A DNA stretch of 6,051 nt from Candidatus Methanomethylophilaceae archaeon (GCA_013329105.1 DUKW01000109.1:1-6051), one strand, 5' to 3'; positions 1-5,552 are shown, numbered from the stretch's first letter. Notes: generated by a model from the sequence alone, not told the origin. A program made the numbers and translations.

Positions 1-327
1 ATATCAGGTTATGAATCTCACCTGCGCCACGGTGAGAAGGACTTGGCTGTGCGCATGGGTGGAAGGGAGAAGGTTGTGCCGATCATAAAAAGCCTGCAGT
101 TGCTCTTTTATGTGATTCTAATGGCTATGGTGGCATTCCACCCTGCAAACCTTATGCTTCTGTTCACCTTACCTTTAGCGGCCAGGTCATGGAGGATTAT
201 GGATGCTAAGGCTGACTTGTGGTATGTACGCATAGCACCTTATTTCTTCGGTGTGAGCGTTCTTACGATGATACTTTACATCATCGCTTTGTCAGTGCGA
301 ACATTCCTGACATTTCCAATATGGTGA
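1..327 (+). CDS. UbiA-family prenyltransferase, C-terminal part (5' end outside window)
   Basis: The frame is open from the first base and gives 108 residues up to the TGA at 325-327. The start codon lies upstream of the window; the internal TTG and ATG codons near 43-57 are not the start. Residues 11-20 (GEKDLAVRMG) match the stretch after the second Asp-rich motif of UbiA enzymes (family pattern G-K-x-x-L-x-V-R-L-G). Hydrophobic segments at about residues 32-46, 49-61 and 80-106 fit the last membrane helices. Members transfer a polyprenyl chain onto an aromatic or glycerol-phosphate acceptor in the membrane, for quinones or archaeal ether lipids; the spacing looks more MenA-like than DGGGP-synthase-like. 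Where relatives carry D-Y-E-x-D, this protein reads G-Y-E-S-H, so the acceptor or even the activity is uncertain. The 3' end overlaps the convergent radical SAM gene by 47 bases. Confidence 0.72.
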   Translation: MSGYESHLRHGEKDLAVRMGGREKVVPIIKSLQLLFYVILMAMVAFHPANLMLLFTLPLAARSWRIMDAKADLWYVRIAPYFFGVSVLTMILYIIALSVRTFLTFPIW

Positions 328-1201
328 ATGGGTTGCCACGTTCGATGAGGTAATATTCCCTCACGGCGTCGAATCCGCATTGTTTGCAGGAATCTGTACC
401 TGCCATGGGACAACCTCTAGCATGTGAACCGTCAGGAAGCACGAAAGCCGAGAAATAATAGGGGCACATATACCCAAAATCCTCCTCTAGAAGTAGGCGC
501 AGGGCTCCTTTGGAATTGAGTATAGGGAATCCCTCCTTCTTTAATGAGAGAAGTTCTTTCACCACGCCCTCTTTTTCTTCCCTTGAGACCGCCACCTCAT
601 AAGGAGGTGGAGTGATGAAATTGAAGATGGCTCCCTTTATAACGGGGTGGTCGCGGGCTATCTCCGCCGTTTCCCTGACGCTGTGTAGGTTATCCTTTTG
701 AATCACAACATTTGCGAATACGGCCGGATGCTCAACGCTATCGAGATTGCTCATGAGCATATCGTAAACCCCCTCCCCACGTATGAGGTCATGCACTTCG
801 GGGGGGCCGTCCAAGCTTATGGATATCACGTCCGATTCGGTGAAGAAGAGGTTCGTACCATTAGTGGTATATCCGATATTGAAATAACCGATCTTTCGGC
901 CCAAGCGTATGAGATCGCCCAAGTTCTTTTCCTCATCTTCCCACATGGTGGGCTCTCCACCTTCAAAGTACAGAATGCGGGCCCCATCGGCAAAATGCTC
1001 CCGCAGTTCCCTCTCCACTTCATCGTAAGTCAATTTGCGTTTCGGAGGGAGTGCATCACGATTTCCCTCGATGCTACAGTGCCGGCAGCTTAGGTTACAG
1101 TCATAGTTTATGAGCATTGTGTTTACCAACGGTCTTTTCCTGCCAAATTTACACCCTATCCACCAGGCAGCATAGCTGGTGAACTGAGTCATCAATCCCA
1201 T
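281..1201 (-). CDS. Radical SAM protein with four extra C-terminal cysteines (SPASM/twitch-like)
   Basis: This 306-residue protein has the radical SAM cluster motif C35-x3-C39-x2-C42 (CNLSCRHC), a GGEP motif at 81-84 for SAM binding, and SISLDGP at about 127-133, typical of the partial TIM barrel. Cysteines C246, C264, C272 and C275 lie near the C terminus, the right arrangement for an auxiliary Fe-S cluster as in SPASM/twitch enzymes. Such enzymes start radical chemistry on peptides, lipids or cofactors; the substrate here cannot be read from sequence. The N terminus (residues 8-24) is aromatic and basic, similar to HpnH-like and several archaeal radical SAM proteins. The ATG at 1201 is preceded by GAGGAGAG about 12 bases upstream; an alternative start is Met4. 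It is divergent from thpR and converges on the UbiA gene with a 47-base overlap. I vaguely associate the length and layout with a Thermoplasmatales family of unknown function, but could not check this. Confidence 0.87.
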   Translation of the reverse strand: MGLMTQFTSYAAWWIGCKFGRKRPLVNTMLINYDCNLSCRHCSIEGNRDALPPKRKLTYDEVERELREHFADGARILYFEGGEPTMWEDEEKNLGDLIRLGRKIGYFNIGYTTNGTNLFFTESDVISISLDGPPEVHDLIRGEGVYDMLMSNLDSVEHPAVFANVVIQKDNLHSVRETAEIARDHPVIKGAIFNFITPPPYEVAVSREEKEGVVKELLSLKKEGFPILNSKGALRLLLEEDFGYMCPYYFSAFVLPDGSHARGCPMAGTDSCKQCGFDAVREYYLIERGNPFTILEMSGMFALTKR

Positions 1202-1221
1202 GTTTTTGGGATTCTCTCCTC

Positions 1222-1262
1222 GATATAAAAGGGAATCGAACAGAGTCCATTTATTTTATTTA
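1222..1262. promoter_or_regulatory. Divergent promoter region between the radical SAM gene and thpR
   Basis: Two AT-rich boxes lie in the 75-base gap. TATAAAA at 1224-1230 reads TTTTATAT on the minus strand (1231-1224), centred about 26 bases before the radical SAM ATG. TTTATTTTATTTA at 1250-1262 starts about 27 bases before the thpR ATG and reads TAAATAAAATAAA on the minus strand. Either box could serve either gene. If the nearer box is used, both mRNAs would be leaderless. If the farther box is used, each would have a leader of about 25 bases, and the radical SAM leader would contain GAGGAGAG. The boxes are seen directly; the assignment is inferred. Confidence 0.5.
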
Positions 1263-1276
1263 GTCGTTGAAGGGGC

Positions 1277-1816
1277 ATGAGGTTGTTTTATGCTGTGGAC
1301 ATAATGCCCGTGTCCTCTTTGAAAAAGCTTACAGAGAGCTTACGTTCCATACCAGGTGTTAGGGTTCCTTCTGACGACTCCCTGCATATAACGTTACGTT
1401 TTTTGGGAGATGTTGATAAAAGAAAGATTCCTGAACTAAGAGAGATATTGGACAATGTGGGGGAACACCCCTCTTTCTCGGTCACTCTACAATCAGTAGG
1501 GGCATTTCCAAATGAACTCTCTCCTCGCGTTATATGGGTGGGTGTCGAAGACGGTGGGATACTACAGTCGCTTGTTTCATCCATTGAAGAAGAGCTTAAA
1601 GAGACGGGGTTCCCTCTGGAACGACGTCCTTTTAAGCCCCATCTGACCGTGGGCCGCCTGCGAAAGCCAGATCCGATGGTTATCAGGACAGTGGAACGAT
1701 GGAAAACCATGACGTTCGGGGTGCAGGCGATCAAAGAAATACGTCTTAAGAGTAGCGTTTTAACCCCATCCGGCCCACGCTATAGAGATGAGTATGTGGT
1801 GAATCTAGTAGACTAG
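1277..1816 (+). CDS. thpR: RNA 2',3'-cyclic phosphodiesterase (2'-5' RNA ligase family, ThpR/LigT)
   Basis: This 179-residue protein is the usual length for the family and carries both signature H-x-T motifs of the 2H phosphoesterase fold: HITLRFLG at 37-44 and HLTVGR at 122-127. The N terminus MRLFYAVD is the classic beginning of this family, which fixes the start. The enzyme opens 2',3'-cyclic phosphates on RNA to 2'-phosphates and can run a 2'-5' ligation in reverse; in archaea it is thought to act in RNA or tRNA processing in the cytoplasm. GAAGGGG ends only one base before the ATG, too close for a normal Shine-Dalgarno, while an AT-rich box sits at the distance expected for a leaderless transcript. 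A 44-base gap containing its own TATA-like box separates it from the pilin-like genes. Confidence 0.93.
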   Translation: MRLFYAVDIMPVSSLKKLTESLRSIPGVRVPSDDSLHITLRFLGDVDKRKIPELREILDNVGEHPSFSVTLQSVGAFPNELSPRVIWVGVEDGGILQSLVSSIEEELKETGFPLERRPFKPHLTVGRLRKPDPMVIRTVERWKTMTFGVQAIKEIRLKSSVLTPSGPRYRDEYVVNLVD

Positions 1817-1830
1817 CTGTAATTGTCGTT

Positions 1831-1838
1831 GATATATG
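1831..1838 (+). promoter_or_regulatory. Possible TATA box for the pilin-like operon
   Basis: GATATATG lies in the 44-base gap after thpR, centred about 26 bases before the ATG at 1861. That is the archaeal TATA-to-start distance and would make the first pilin-like mRNA leaderless if translation begins there. No clear terminator separates it from thpR, so read-through is also possible. Confidence 0.42.
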
Positions 1839-1860
1839 GAAACTGCTCAATCCTCTTTAC

Positions 1861-2328
1861 ATGAAGTCTTTGATCCGTTTGAAGGGCAGGCCGGTCAATG
1901 ATATGAAGGGCTCAATAGAGGGACTGCCACTTCAGCTTATGATACTGATGGTTGTGGCTGGGCTGTCTACGACCGTCATAATGGCATGGATGTCAGCAGT
2001 GGATATGCCGCAGGGCATAGGATCCGTCGACACTGATCCCAGCGAAATATTTCTCAGCGGGACGGGGCAGATACGCAGCGCGGAAGGCGTCTCGTTAAAC
2101 GTCACCGTTCGTGACCTTATGGGTAAACCGCTTGAAGGTGCGGCCGTGGTCCTCAAAGGTTGCGGTATCGAAAATAATGGTAAAGTGTATGCTCTTACAG
2201 GCAGCGATGGTGTAGCGCGGTTCACTGATCTCACTCTCAGTATACAGACAGATATGGATTTTGTAGAGGTCATTGTCTCCAAAAGCGGTTATGGAACAGA
2301 TTCCAGCACGAGGGTTTTGGTATTATGA
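1861..2328 (+). CDS. Pilin-like membrane-anchored protein with Ig-like (carboxypeptidase-regulatory-like) domain
   Basis: This 155-residue protein has a basic N terminus (residues 1-16), then KGSIEGLPL at 16-24, then a hydrophobic helix to about residue 43. The S-x-E-x3-L pattern just before the helix resembles the class III signal of archaeal pilins and archaellins (Q-x-S-x-E-x3-L), with K in place of Q; cleavage after Gly17 is plausible but inferred. Residues 66-155 look like one beta sandwich: VTVRDLMGKPLEGAAVVLKG followed by a GSDGVARFTDL turn is typical of carboxypeptidase-regulatory or bacterial Ig-like domains found in surface proteins. The start could instead be the ATG at 1903 (MKGSIEG), which would leave a very short leader peptide; 1861 was chosen for the basic n-region and the TATA spacing. 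It overlaps the next gene by four bases (ATGA). Likely location: cell surface or filament. No exact family recognised. Confidence 0.72.
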   Translation: MKSLIRLKGRPVNDMKGSIEGLPLQLMILMVVAGLSTTVIMAWMSAVDMPQGIGSVDTDPSEIFLSGTGQIRSAEGVSLNVTVRDLMGKPLEGAAVVLKGCGIENNGKVYALTGSDGVARFTDLTLSIQTDMDFVEVIVSKSGYGTDSSTRVLVL

Positions 2329-2747
2329 TGGATAGGCGAGGGGTGATATCTATGCCTCTCAGACTTACATTGGCTATTCTGGTCATTTCCCTCTCTCTTC
2401 CTGTAGTTGATGCAGCGCTTCAGATACAAGAGCGGGAGGCTGCCCTTAATCTGTGCGTTCAGCAAGGTGAAAATATTCTTAACGCAGCCACGGTCGTCTA
2501 CTATCAGGGAGAGGGATCAATGAGGACGCTTATTGTAGACCTACCGCCAGAAGCAGCGCTCTGTCTTATGTCTCCGGCAGGCATATCGATTACGTTTAAA
2601 GGAGAGAATATTGGAAACATATGGCCTGATGAGCCGCTATTTCCTATCTTTATCGAAGGTGACATGTATCTGGAAGGTCGAGAGACAATCAAGCTTGAGG
2701 CCACTGAGCAGAATGGTGTCTATGGTGTGATGGTGACGAAAGCATGA
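2325..2747 (+). CDS. Small pilin-like protein with N-terminal membrane helix, function unknown
   Basis: This 140-residue protein begins MMDRRGVISM followed by a hydrophobic helix at about residues 10-32; the basic RRG before the helix recalls archaeal minor pilins of the kind found in haloarchaeal pilus clusters. After the helix comes an amphipathic stretch (residues 33-60, EREAALNLCVQQGENILNAA) and then a predicted beta-rich region to the C terminus. Two cysteines (C44, C80) could form a disulfide outside the cell. The start is ATGATG, with the stop of the upstream gene embedded in it, so translation is probably coupled; GAGGG lies about 10 bases upstream. Its plan (helix, amphipathic segment, then a stretch ending in a beta-rich domain) matches the next gene, suggesting two related subunits. 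No specific family could be named, and pilin membership is an inference. Confidence 0.68.
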   Translation: MMDRRGVISMPLRLTLAILVISLSLPVVDAALQIQEREAALNLCVQQGENILNAATVVYYQGEGSMRTLIVDLPPEAALCLMSPAGISITFKGENIGNIWPDEPLFPIFIEGDMYLEGRETIKLEATEQNGVYGVMVTKA

Positions 2748-3175
2748 TGGAGTTTACTCTATCCAGGGTGGTTATGAGCGTCTGTGCTTTGATGATCATA
2801 GCCATCTTGGCGCCTCAAATCCAATTCCAGACGGATGATAAAATGGAAAATGAGGCACTGGCTTTGGCCATAAGTATAGATTCTTTTCTCCAAGACCTCT
2901 CTGAAGAGGATGGGACCTTACGTTTGGAGTGTAGGTACATTGTACCTTCTCCAGAATGGACAGTCGAGTTGGGAGATGGTTTTGTGGTCGTAAGGAATAG
3001 CGAACTGAGTGTCATCCATCACTTGCGTGCGACCTTAGAAGGGCAAAGTATCATATTGGGATATGGGGACACACTTCTTCTCTTGATCGAAGATGGATGT
3101 ATTCATCTACTGAAGGTGGAAACGAGTTCTTCCAGTGCATCGGCAAACCTGTCGATGTCCCTTTCATTGTTGTAG
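2744..3175 (+). CDS. Small pilin-like protein with N-terminal membrane helix and low-complexity Ser/Leu tail
   Basis: This 143-residue protein starts at ATGATG overlapping the previous stop, with GGTGA seven bases upstream as a good Shine-Dalgarno. Residues 6-28 form one hydrophobic helix, followed by an acidic amphipathic segment (31-56) and a beta-rich region (58-125) with cysteines C63 and C119. The architecture parallels the preceding gene: a helix, then a stretch of about 20 residues rich in Ala and Leu, then Gly and Thr/Ser-Leu or Arg-Leu strands. The last 24 residues, including a run of serines at 128-131 and alternating Ser/Leu to the end, lie over the antisense 3' end of the SufS-like gene and look compositionally forced by it. 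It is probably exported or membrane anchored with the two genes before it. Function unknown. Confidence 0.65.
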   Translation: MMEFTLSRVVMSVCALMIIAILAPQIQFQTDDKMENEALALAISIDSFLQDLSEEDGTLRLECRYIVPSPEWTVELGDGFVVVRNSELSVIHHLRATLEGQSIILGYGDTLLLLIEDGCIHLLKVETSSSSASANLSMSLSLL

Positions 3176-4302
3176 AGATGTAACGATGCCCGGGCGCAAC
3201 CAGGTATGCCGTGCAACCTGAACCACGGATGACAGCAATGCATGCCCGAACGTAACAATATACCGCCCATCTCATCAAGTATCATTGCTACATCATGAGA
3301 GCCCAGTCCTTTGATATTGAATGAGGTTATTCCTCCGCGAAGCTCAGCTTCGGCGGGGCCTACCACGCTCAGCTCTTCCAAACCCTCTATTCTCTTTTGC
3401 AGCCTCTTCTGCAGCATGAGTTCGTGTTTTTCGATATTCTCTACACCAAGATCCATGAGGTAGTCGGCTGCGGCACCTGCCCCGATAATGGCAGCGTAGT
3501 TGAGAAGGCCGCCCTCGAACCGTTCAGGCGGCGGTAGCAGCTCAACGCTATTATACTCTGCAAGGCCAACGGTTCCGCCACCCACGCTGAGAGGCTCTAA
3601 ATTCTTTAGAAGTTCTTCTTTTCCGTACAACACCCCAAGTCCTGTGGGGCCAAGCGTCTTTTGAATGGATACGGTGTAAAAATCAACATCAAGCCTCTCC
3701 AAGTCGAGGGGAGCATGTCCTGCGTATTGGGCGCCATCTAACATGACCAATGCGCCGTATTCATGGGCAATCTCCACTACCTCTTTGGCTGGTAGCGTGG
3801 TACCCGTGACGTTGGAGGTGTGCACCATAGAGACCAGCCGCACGTCCGATGACATAGCCTCCTGAAGACCCTCGATGTCTAAGATGCCATTATCGGTTGC
3901 TACGATTCTTCTCTTAACACCGTTCTGCGCCAATCTTAACCATGGTATATGGTTCGAATTATGCTCGATATCGGTGGTGACTACCGTATCGCTATCGCTC
4001 AGACCAAGGCCTCTCGCCACTGTATTTATGGCCTCAGTGCAGTTCTTGGTGAAAACTATACTATCCGGAGAAGGAGAGCCGATCAGTTGTGCGATTTTTT
4101 CTCTCGCCATGTCTACTTCCATAGACACCCTATTGGCGAGTCGATGGACACTCCTTCCACCACAGGCTGGAAATTCACGGTTGTATTGGTCCATAGCCTT
4201 GAGGACTGACTCCGGTTTGAGACTCTGACAGGCACTGTCGAGATAGACGACACTCTCATTCCTGAGAAGTGGGAAGTCGTCTCTTATGTGCCTGACATCC
4301 AT
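3103..4302 (-). CDS. SufS-like cysteine desulfurase (class V aminotransferase fold), divergent
   Basis: This PLP enzyme of 399 residues would take sulfur from cysteine as a persulfide, giving alanine, for Fe-S clusters or thiolated tRNA. Counted from the ATG at 4302, visible landmarks are YLDSACQS at 20-27, the PLP-stacking His114 in IEHNSNHIPW, Asp189 and Gln192 in DGAQYAGH, the Schiff-base Lys215 in SIQKTLGPTG, catalytic Cys356 in RSGMHCCHPW, and Arg372 in CARASLHLYN. Two departures stand out: the residue before the lysine is Gln where relatives have His (S-x-H-K), and the usual E-A-G-T-P-N segment reads EGGLLN. A second Cys follows the catalytic one. The reading frame can extend to a TTG at 4353, but ATG 4302 is preceded by TGAGG at five-base spacing and begins MDVRHIRDDFPLL, the typical start. 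It is divergent from the second desulfurase. An alternative is another class V PLP enzyme such as a Csd or lyase. Confidence 0.83.
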   Translation of the reverse strand: MDVRHIRDDFPLLRNESVVYLDSACQSLKPESVLKAMDQYNREFPACGGRSVHRLANRVSMEVDMAREKIAQLIGSPSPDSIVFTKNCTEAINTVARGLGLSDSDTVVTTDIEHNSNHIPWLRLAQNGVKRRIVATDNGILDIEGLQEAMSSDVRLVSMVHTSNVTGTTLPAKEVVEIAHEYGALVMLDGAQYAGHAPLDLERLDVDFYTVSIQKTLGPTGLGVLYGKEELLKNLEPLSVGGGTVGLAEYNSVELLPPPERFEGGLLNYAAIIGAGAAADYLMDLGVENIEKHELMLQKRLQKRIEGLEELSVVGPAEAELRGGITSFNIKGLGSHDVAMILDEMGGILLRSGMHCCHPWFRLHGIPGCARASLHLYNNERDIDRFADALEELVSTFSR

Positions 4303-4320
4303 GTCACCCTCATCAAGTTT

Positions 4321-4336
4321 AGGTTTATTGAGGTTT
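4321..4336. repeat. Short direct repeat in the divergent promoter region
   Basis: AGGTTT occurs at 4321-4326 and again at 4331-4336, exactly one helical turn apart, upstream of the iscS/nifS-type gene and within the probable leader or promoter of the SufS-like gene. It could be a tandem half-site for a regulator or chance in an AT-rich stretch. Confidence 0.3.
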
Positions 4337-4338
4337 TC

Positions 4339-4370
4339 CTCCTCCACAAGCAATAACTATTGTGGAGGAG
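4339..4370. promoter_or_regulatory. 11-bp perfect inverted repeat, candidate operator shared by two cysteine desulfurase genes
   Basis: CTCCTCCACAA at 4339-4349 and its exact reverse complement TTGTGGAGGAG at 4360-4370 flank a 10-base spacer. The spacer overlaps a smaller dyad, CAATA-AC-TATTG (4351-4362). The right arm holds the likely Shine-Dalgarno (GGAGGAG, 4364-4370) of the plus-strand gene, 12 bases before its ATG. The dyad sits between divergent start codons at 4302 (-) and 4383 (+), where an archaeal repressor could cover the start sites or TATA boxes of both genes. As RNA it could instead form a hairpin hiding the ribosome site. The symmetry is seen directly; the regulatory role is inferred. 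Confidence 0.55.
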
Positions 4371-4382
4371 ATTCTCCGCCTC

Positions 4383-5543
4383 ATGCGCCGAGTATACCTC
4401 GACAACAACGCCACCACCCGCCTCGATGCCGAGGTGCTTGATGTTATGATGCCATATCTTCAGGAGAGCTATGGTAATCCTAGTTCACTTCATTGGCTCG
4501 GTGACGAGGCGGCAAAGGCCTTGGCGGAGTCTAGGGAGAGAGTGGCAAGGACATTAAACTGTTATTCTAGTGAGGTGTACTTCACTTCCGGTGGGACAGA
4601 ATCTGACAACATTGCTATCACTGGATGCGCACTTAGCGGTAAGGATAGAAAAAGGATAATAACCTCTGCTGTGGAACATTCTGCTGTGCTTGATACCTGC
4701 TACGCATTGCAGGAAAGAGGGTGGGAACTGACTGTCCTTCCTGTTGATAGAGGGGGATTGGTAAATCCCCATGATCTAGAGATGGTCATAGATGACGATG
4801 TCCTCTTGGTATCAATCATGACTGCCAATAATGTGATCGGAACCATTCAGCCGATAGAAGAATTGGCGGCCATAGCCCACGAGCACGGTGCCATCTTTCA
4901 TACTGACGCGGTGCAAGGCTACTGCCACATACCGATTGACGTTCAGGCTATGGATGTAGATATGTTATCAGTGTCGGCCCATAAAATTCATGGGCCAAAA
5001 GGAGTGGGAGCACTTTATGTAAGGGATGGTACCCCATTATCTCCCATAATGTACGGGGGAGGGCAGGAGGGCGGAATAAGGCCGTCAACAGAAAATGTAC
5101 CTGGTATAGTGGGCCTTGGCAAGGCGGCAGAACTGGCATATGAGAATATGGGCGATCGTGAACGAAGGATCGCTTTGCTTCGGGACAGGATCATAGATGG
5201 TCTTTTGGAAGTAGAAGGCATACATTTGAACGGTCACAGGTCGCCGCGTTTGGCCAATAATGCTCATTTTCGTATCGATGGTGTGATCGGAACTGATCTA
5301 GTGCTGGCGCTGAGTGACAGGGGTATAGCGGCATCTACAGCATCGGCATGCAGTGCCAGCAGCCCGTCGCCATCGCATGTTCTTATGGCTATCGGTTTGA
5401 CCTGGGAGCAGGCAGAGTCATCCTTGAGATTGGGGCTGTCTCATCATACGACATCGGAGGATGTGGATTATGTCCTGGAAATGATACCGTCCACAGTACG
5501 TATGTTGAGAGAGGCGAAGCGGTTTAATCTTTCAAAGGCATAG
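4383..5543 (+). CDS. Cysteine desulfurase, IscS/NifS type (group I)
   Basis: This 386-residue PLP enzyme converts cysteine to alanine and an enzyme persulfide for Fe-S assembly and tRNA thiolation. Counted from ATG 4383, motifs in order are YLDNNATT (5-12), YGNPSSLH (30-37), TSGGTESDN (68-76), PLP-stacking His99 in EHSAVLDTC, Asp175 and Gln178 in DAVQGY, Schiff-base Lys201 in SAHKIHGPKG, Arg233 in GGIRPSTENV, and catalytic Cys323 in TASACSASSPSPSHVL, with the C-x6-P-S spacing of IscS loops. An in-frame GTG at 4362 would add seven residues, but MRRVYLDNNATT is the usual family start and GGAGGAG lies 12 bases before the ATG. It is divergent from the SufS-like gene across an inverted repeat and nine bases upstream of pyrD, probably cotranscribed. 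No IscU/NifU gene follows, unlike in many operons, so iscS versus nifS cannot be decided. Confidence 0.93.
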   Translation: MRRVYLDNNATTRLDAEVLDVMMPYLQESYGNPSSLHWLGDEAAKALAESRERVARTLNCYSSEVYFTSGGTESDNIAITGCALSGKDRKRIITSAVEHSAVLDTCYALQERGWELTVLPVDRGGLVNPHDLEMVIDDDVLLVSIMTANNVIGTIQPIEELAAIAHEHGAIFHTDAVQGYCHIPIDVQAMDVDMLSVSAHKIHGPKGVGALYVRDGTPLSPIMYGGGQEGGIRPSTENVPGIVGLGKAAELAYENMGDRERRIALLRDRIIDGLLEVEGIHLNGHRSPRLANNAHFRIDGVIGTDLVLALSDRGIAASTASACSASSPSPSHVLMAIGLTWEQAESSLRLGLSHHTTSEDVDYVLEMIPSTVRMLREAKRFNLSKA

Positions 5544-5552
5544 GTCTTATGG

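Noticed and set aside
698..1093. 131-residue open frame on the plus strand
   Set aside because: It lies wholly antisense to the radical SAM gene, whose motifs are clear; the translated sequence has no recognisable domain.
1288..1734. 148-residue open frame on the minus strand
   Set aside because: It is the shadow of thpR, which carries both H-x-T motifs on the plus strand; the shadow is rich in Ser, Arg and Pro without pattern.
1932..2282. 116-residue open frame on the minus strand
   Set aside because: Antisense to the Ig-like pilin-like gene, with no ribosome site or domain.
3875..4228. 117- and 86-residue open frames on the plus strand
   Set aside because: Both are antisense to the SufS-like gene over its PLP-fold core and have no independent support.
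4303..4353. Extended N terminus of the SufS-like protein from a TTG start
   Set aside because: The 17 extra residues are charged and unlike the family start, a good Shine-Dalgarno precedes ATG 4302, and the extension would run through the inverted repeat.
4339..4370. Inverted repeat as a transcription terminator
   Set aside because: It lies between divergent starts rather than after a gene, and has no following T-run on either strand.
4367..4377. Small palindrome GGAGATTCTCC next to the desulfurase start
   Set aside because: The arms are five bases with a one-base centre, too short to separate from chance next to a Shine-Dalgarno.
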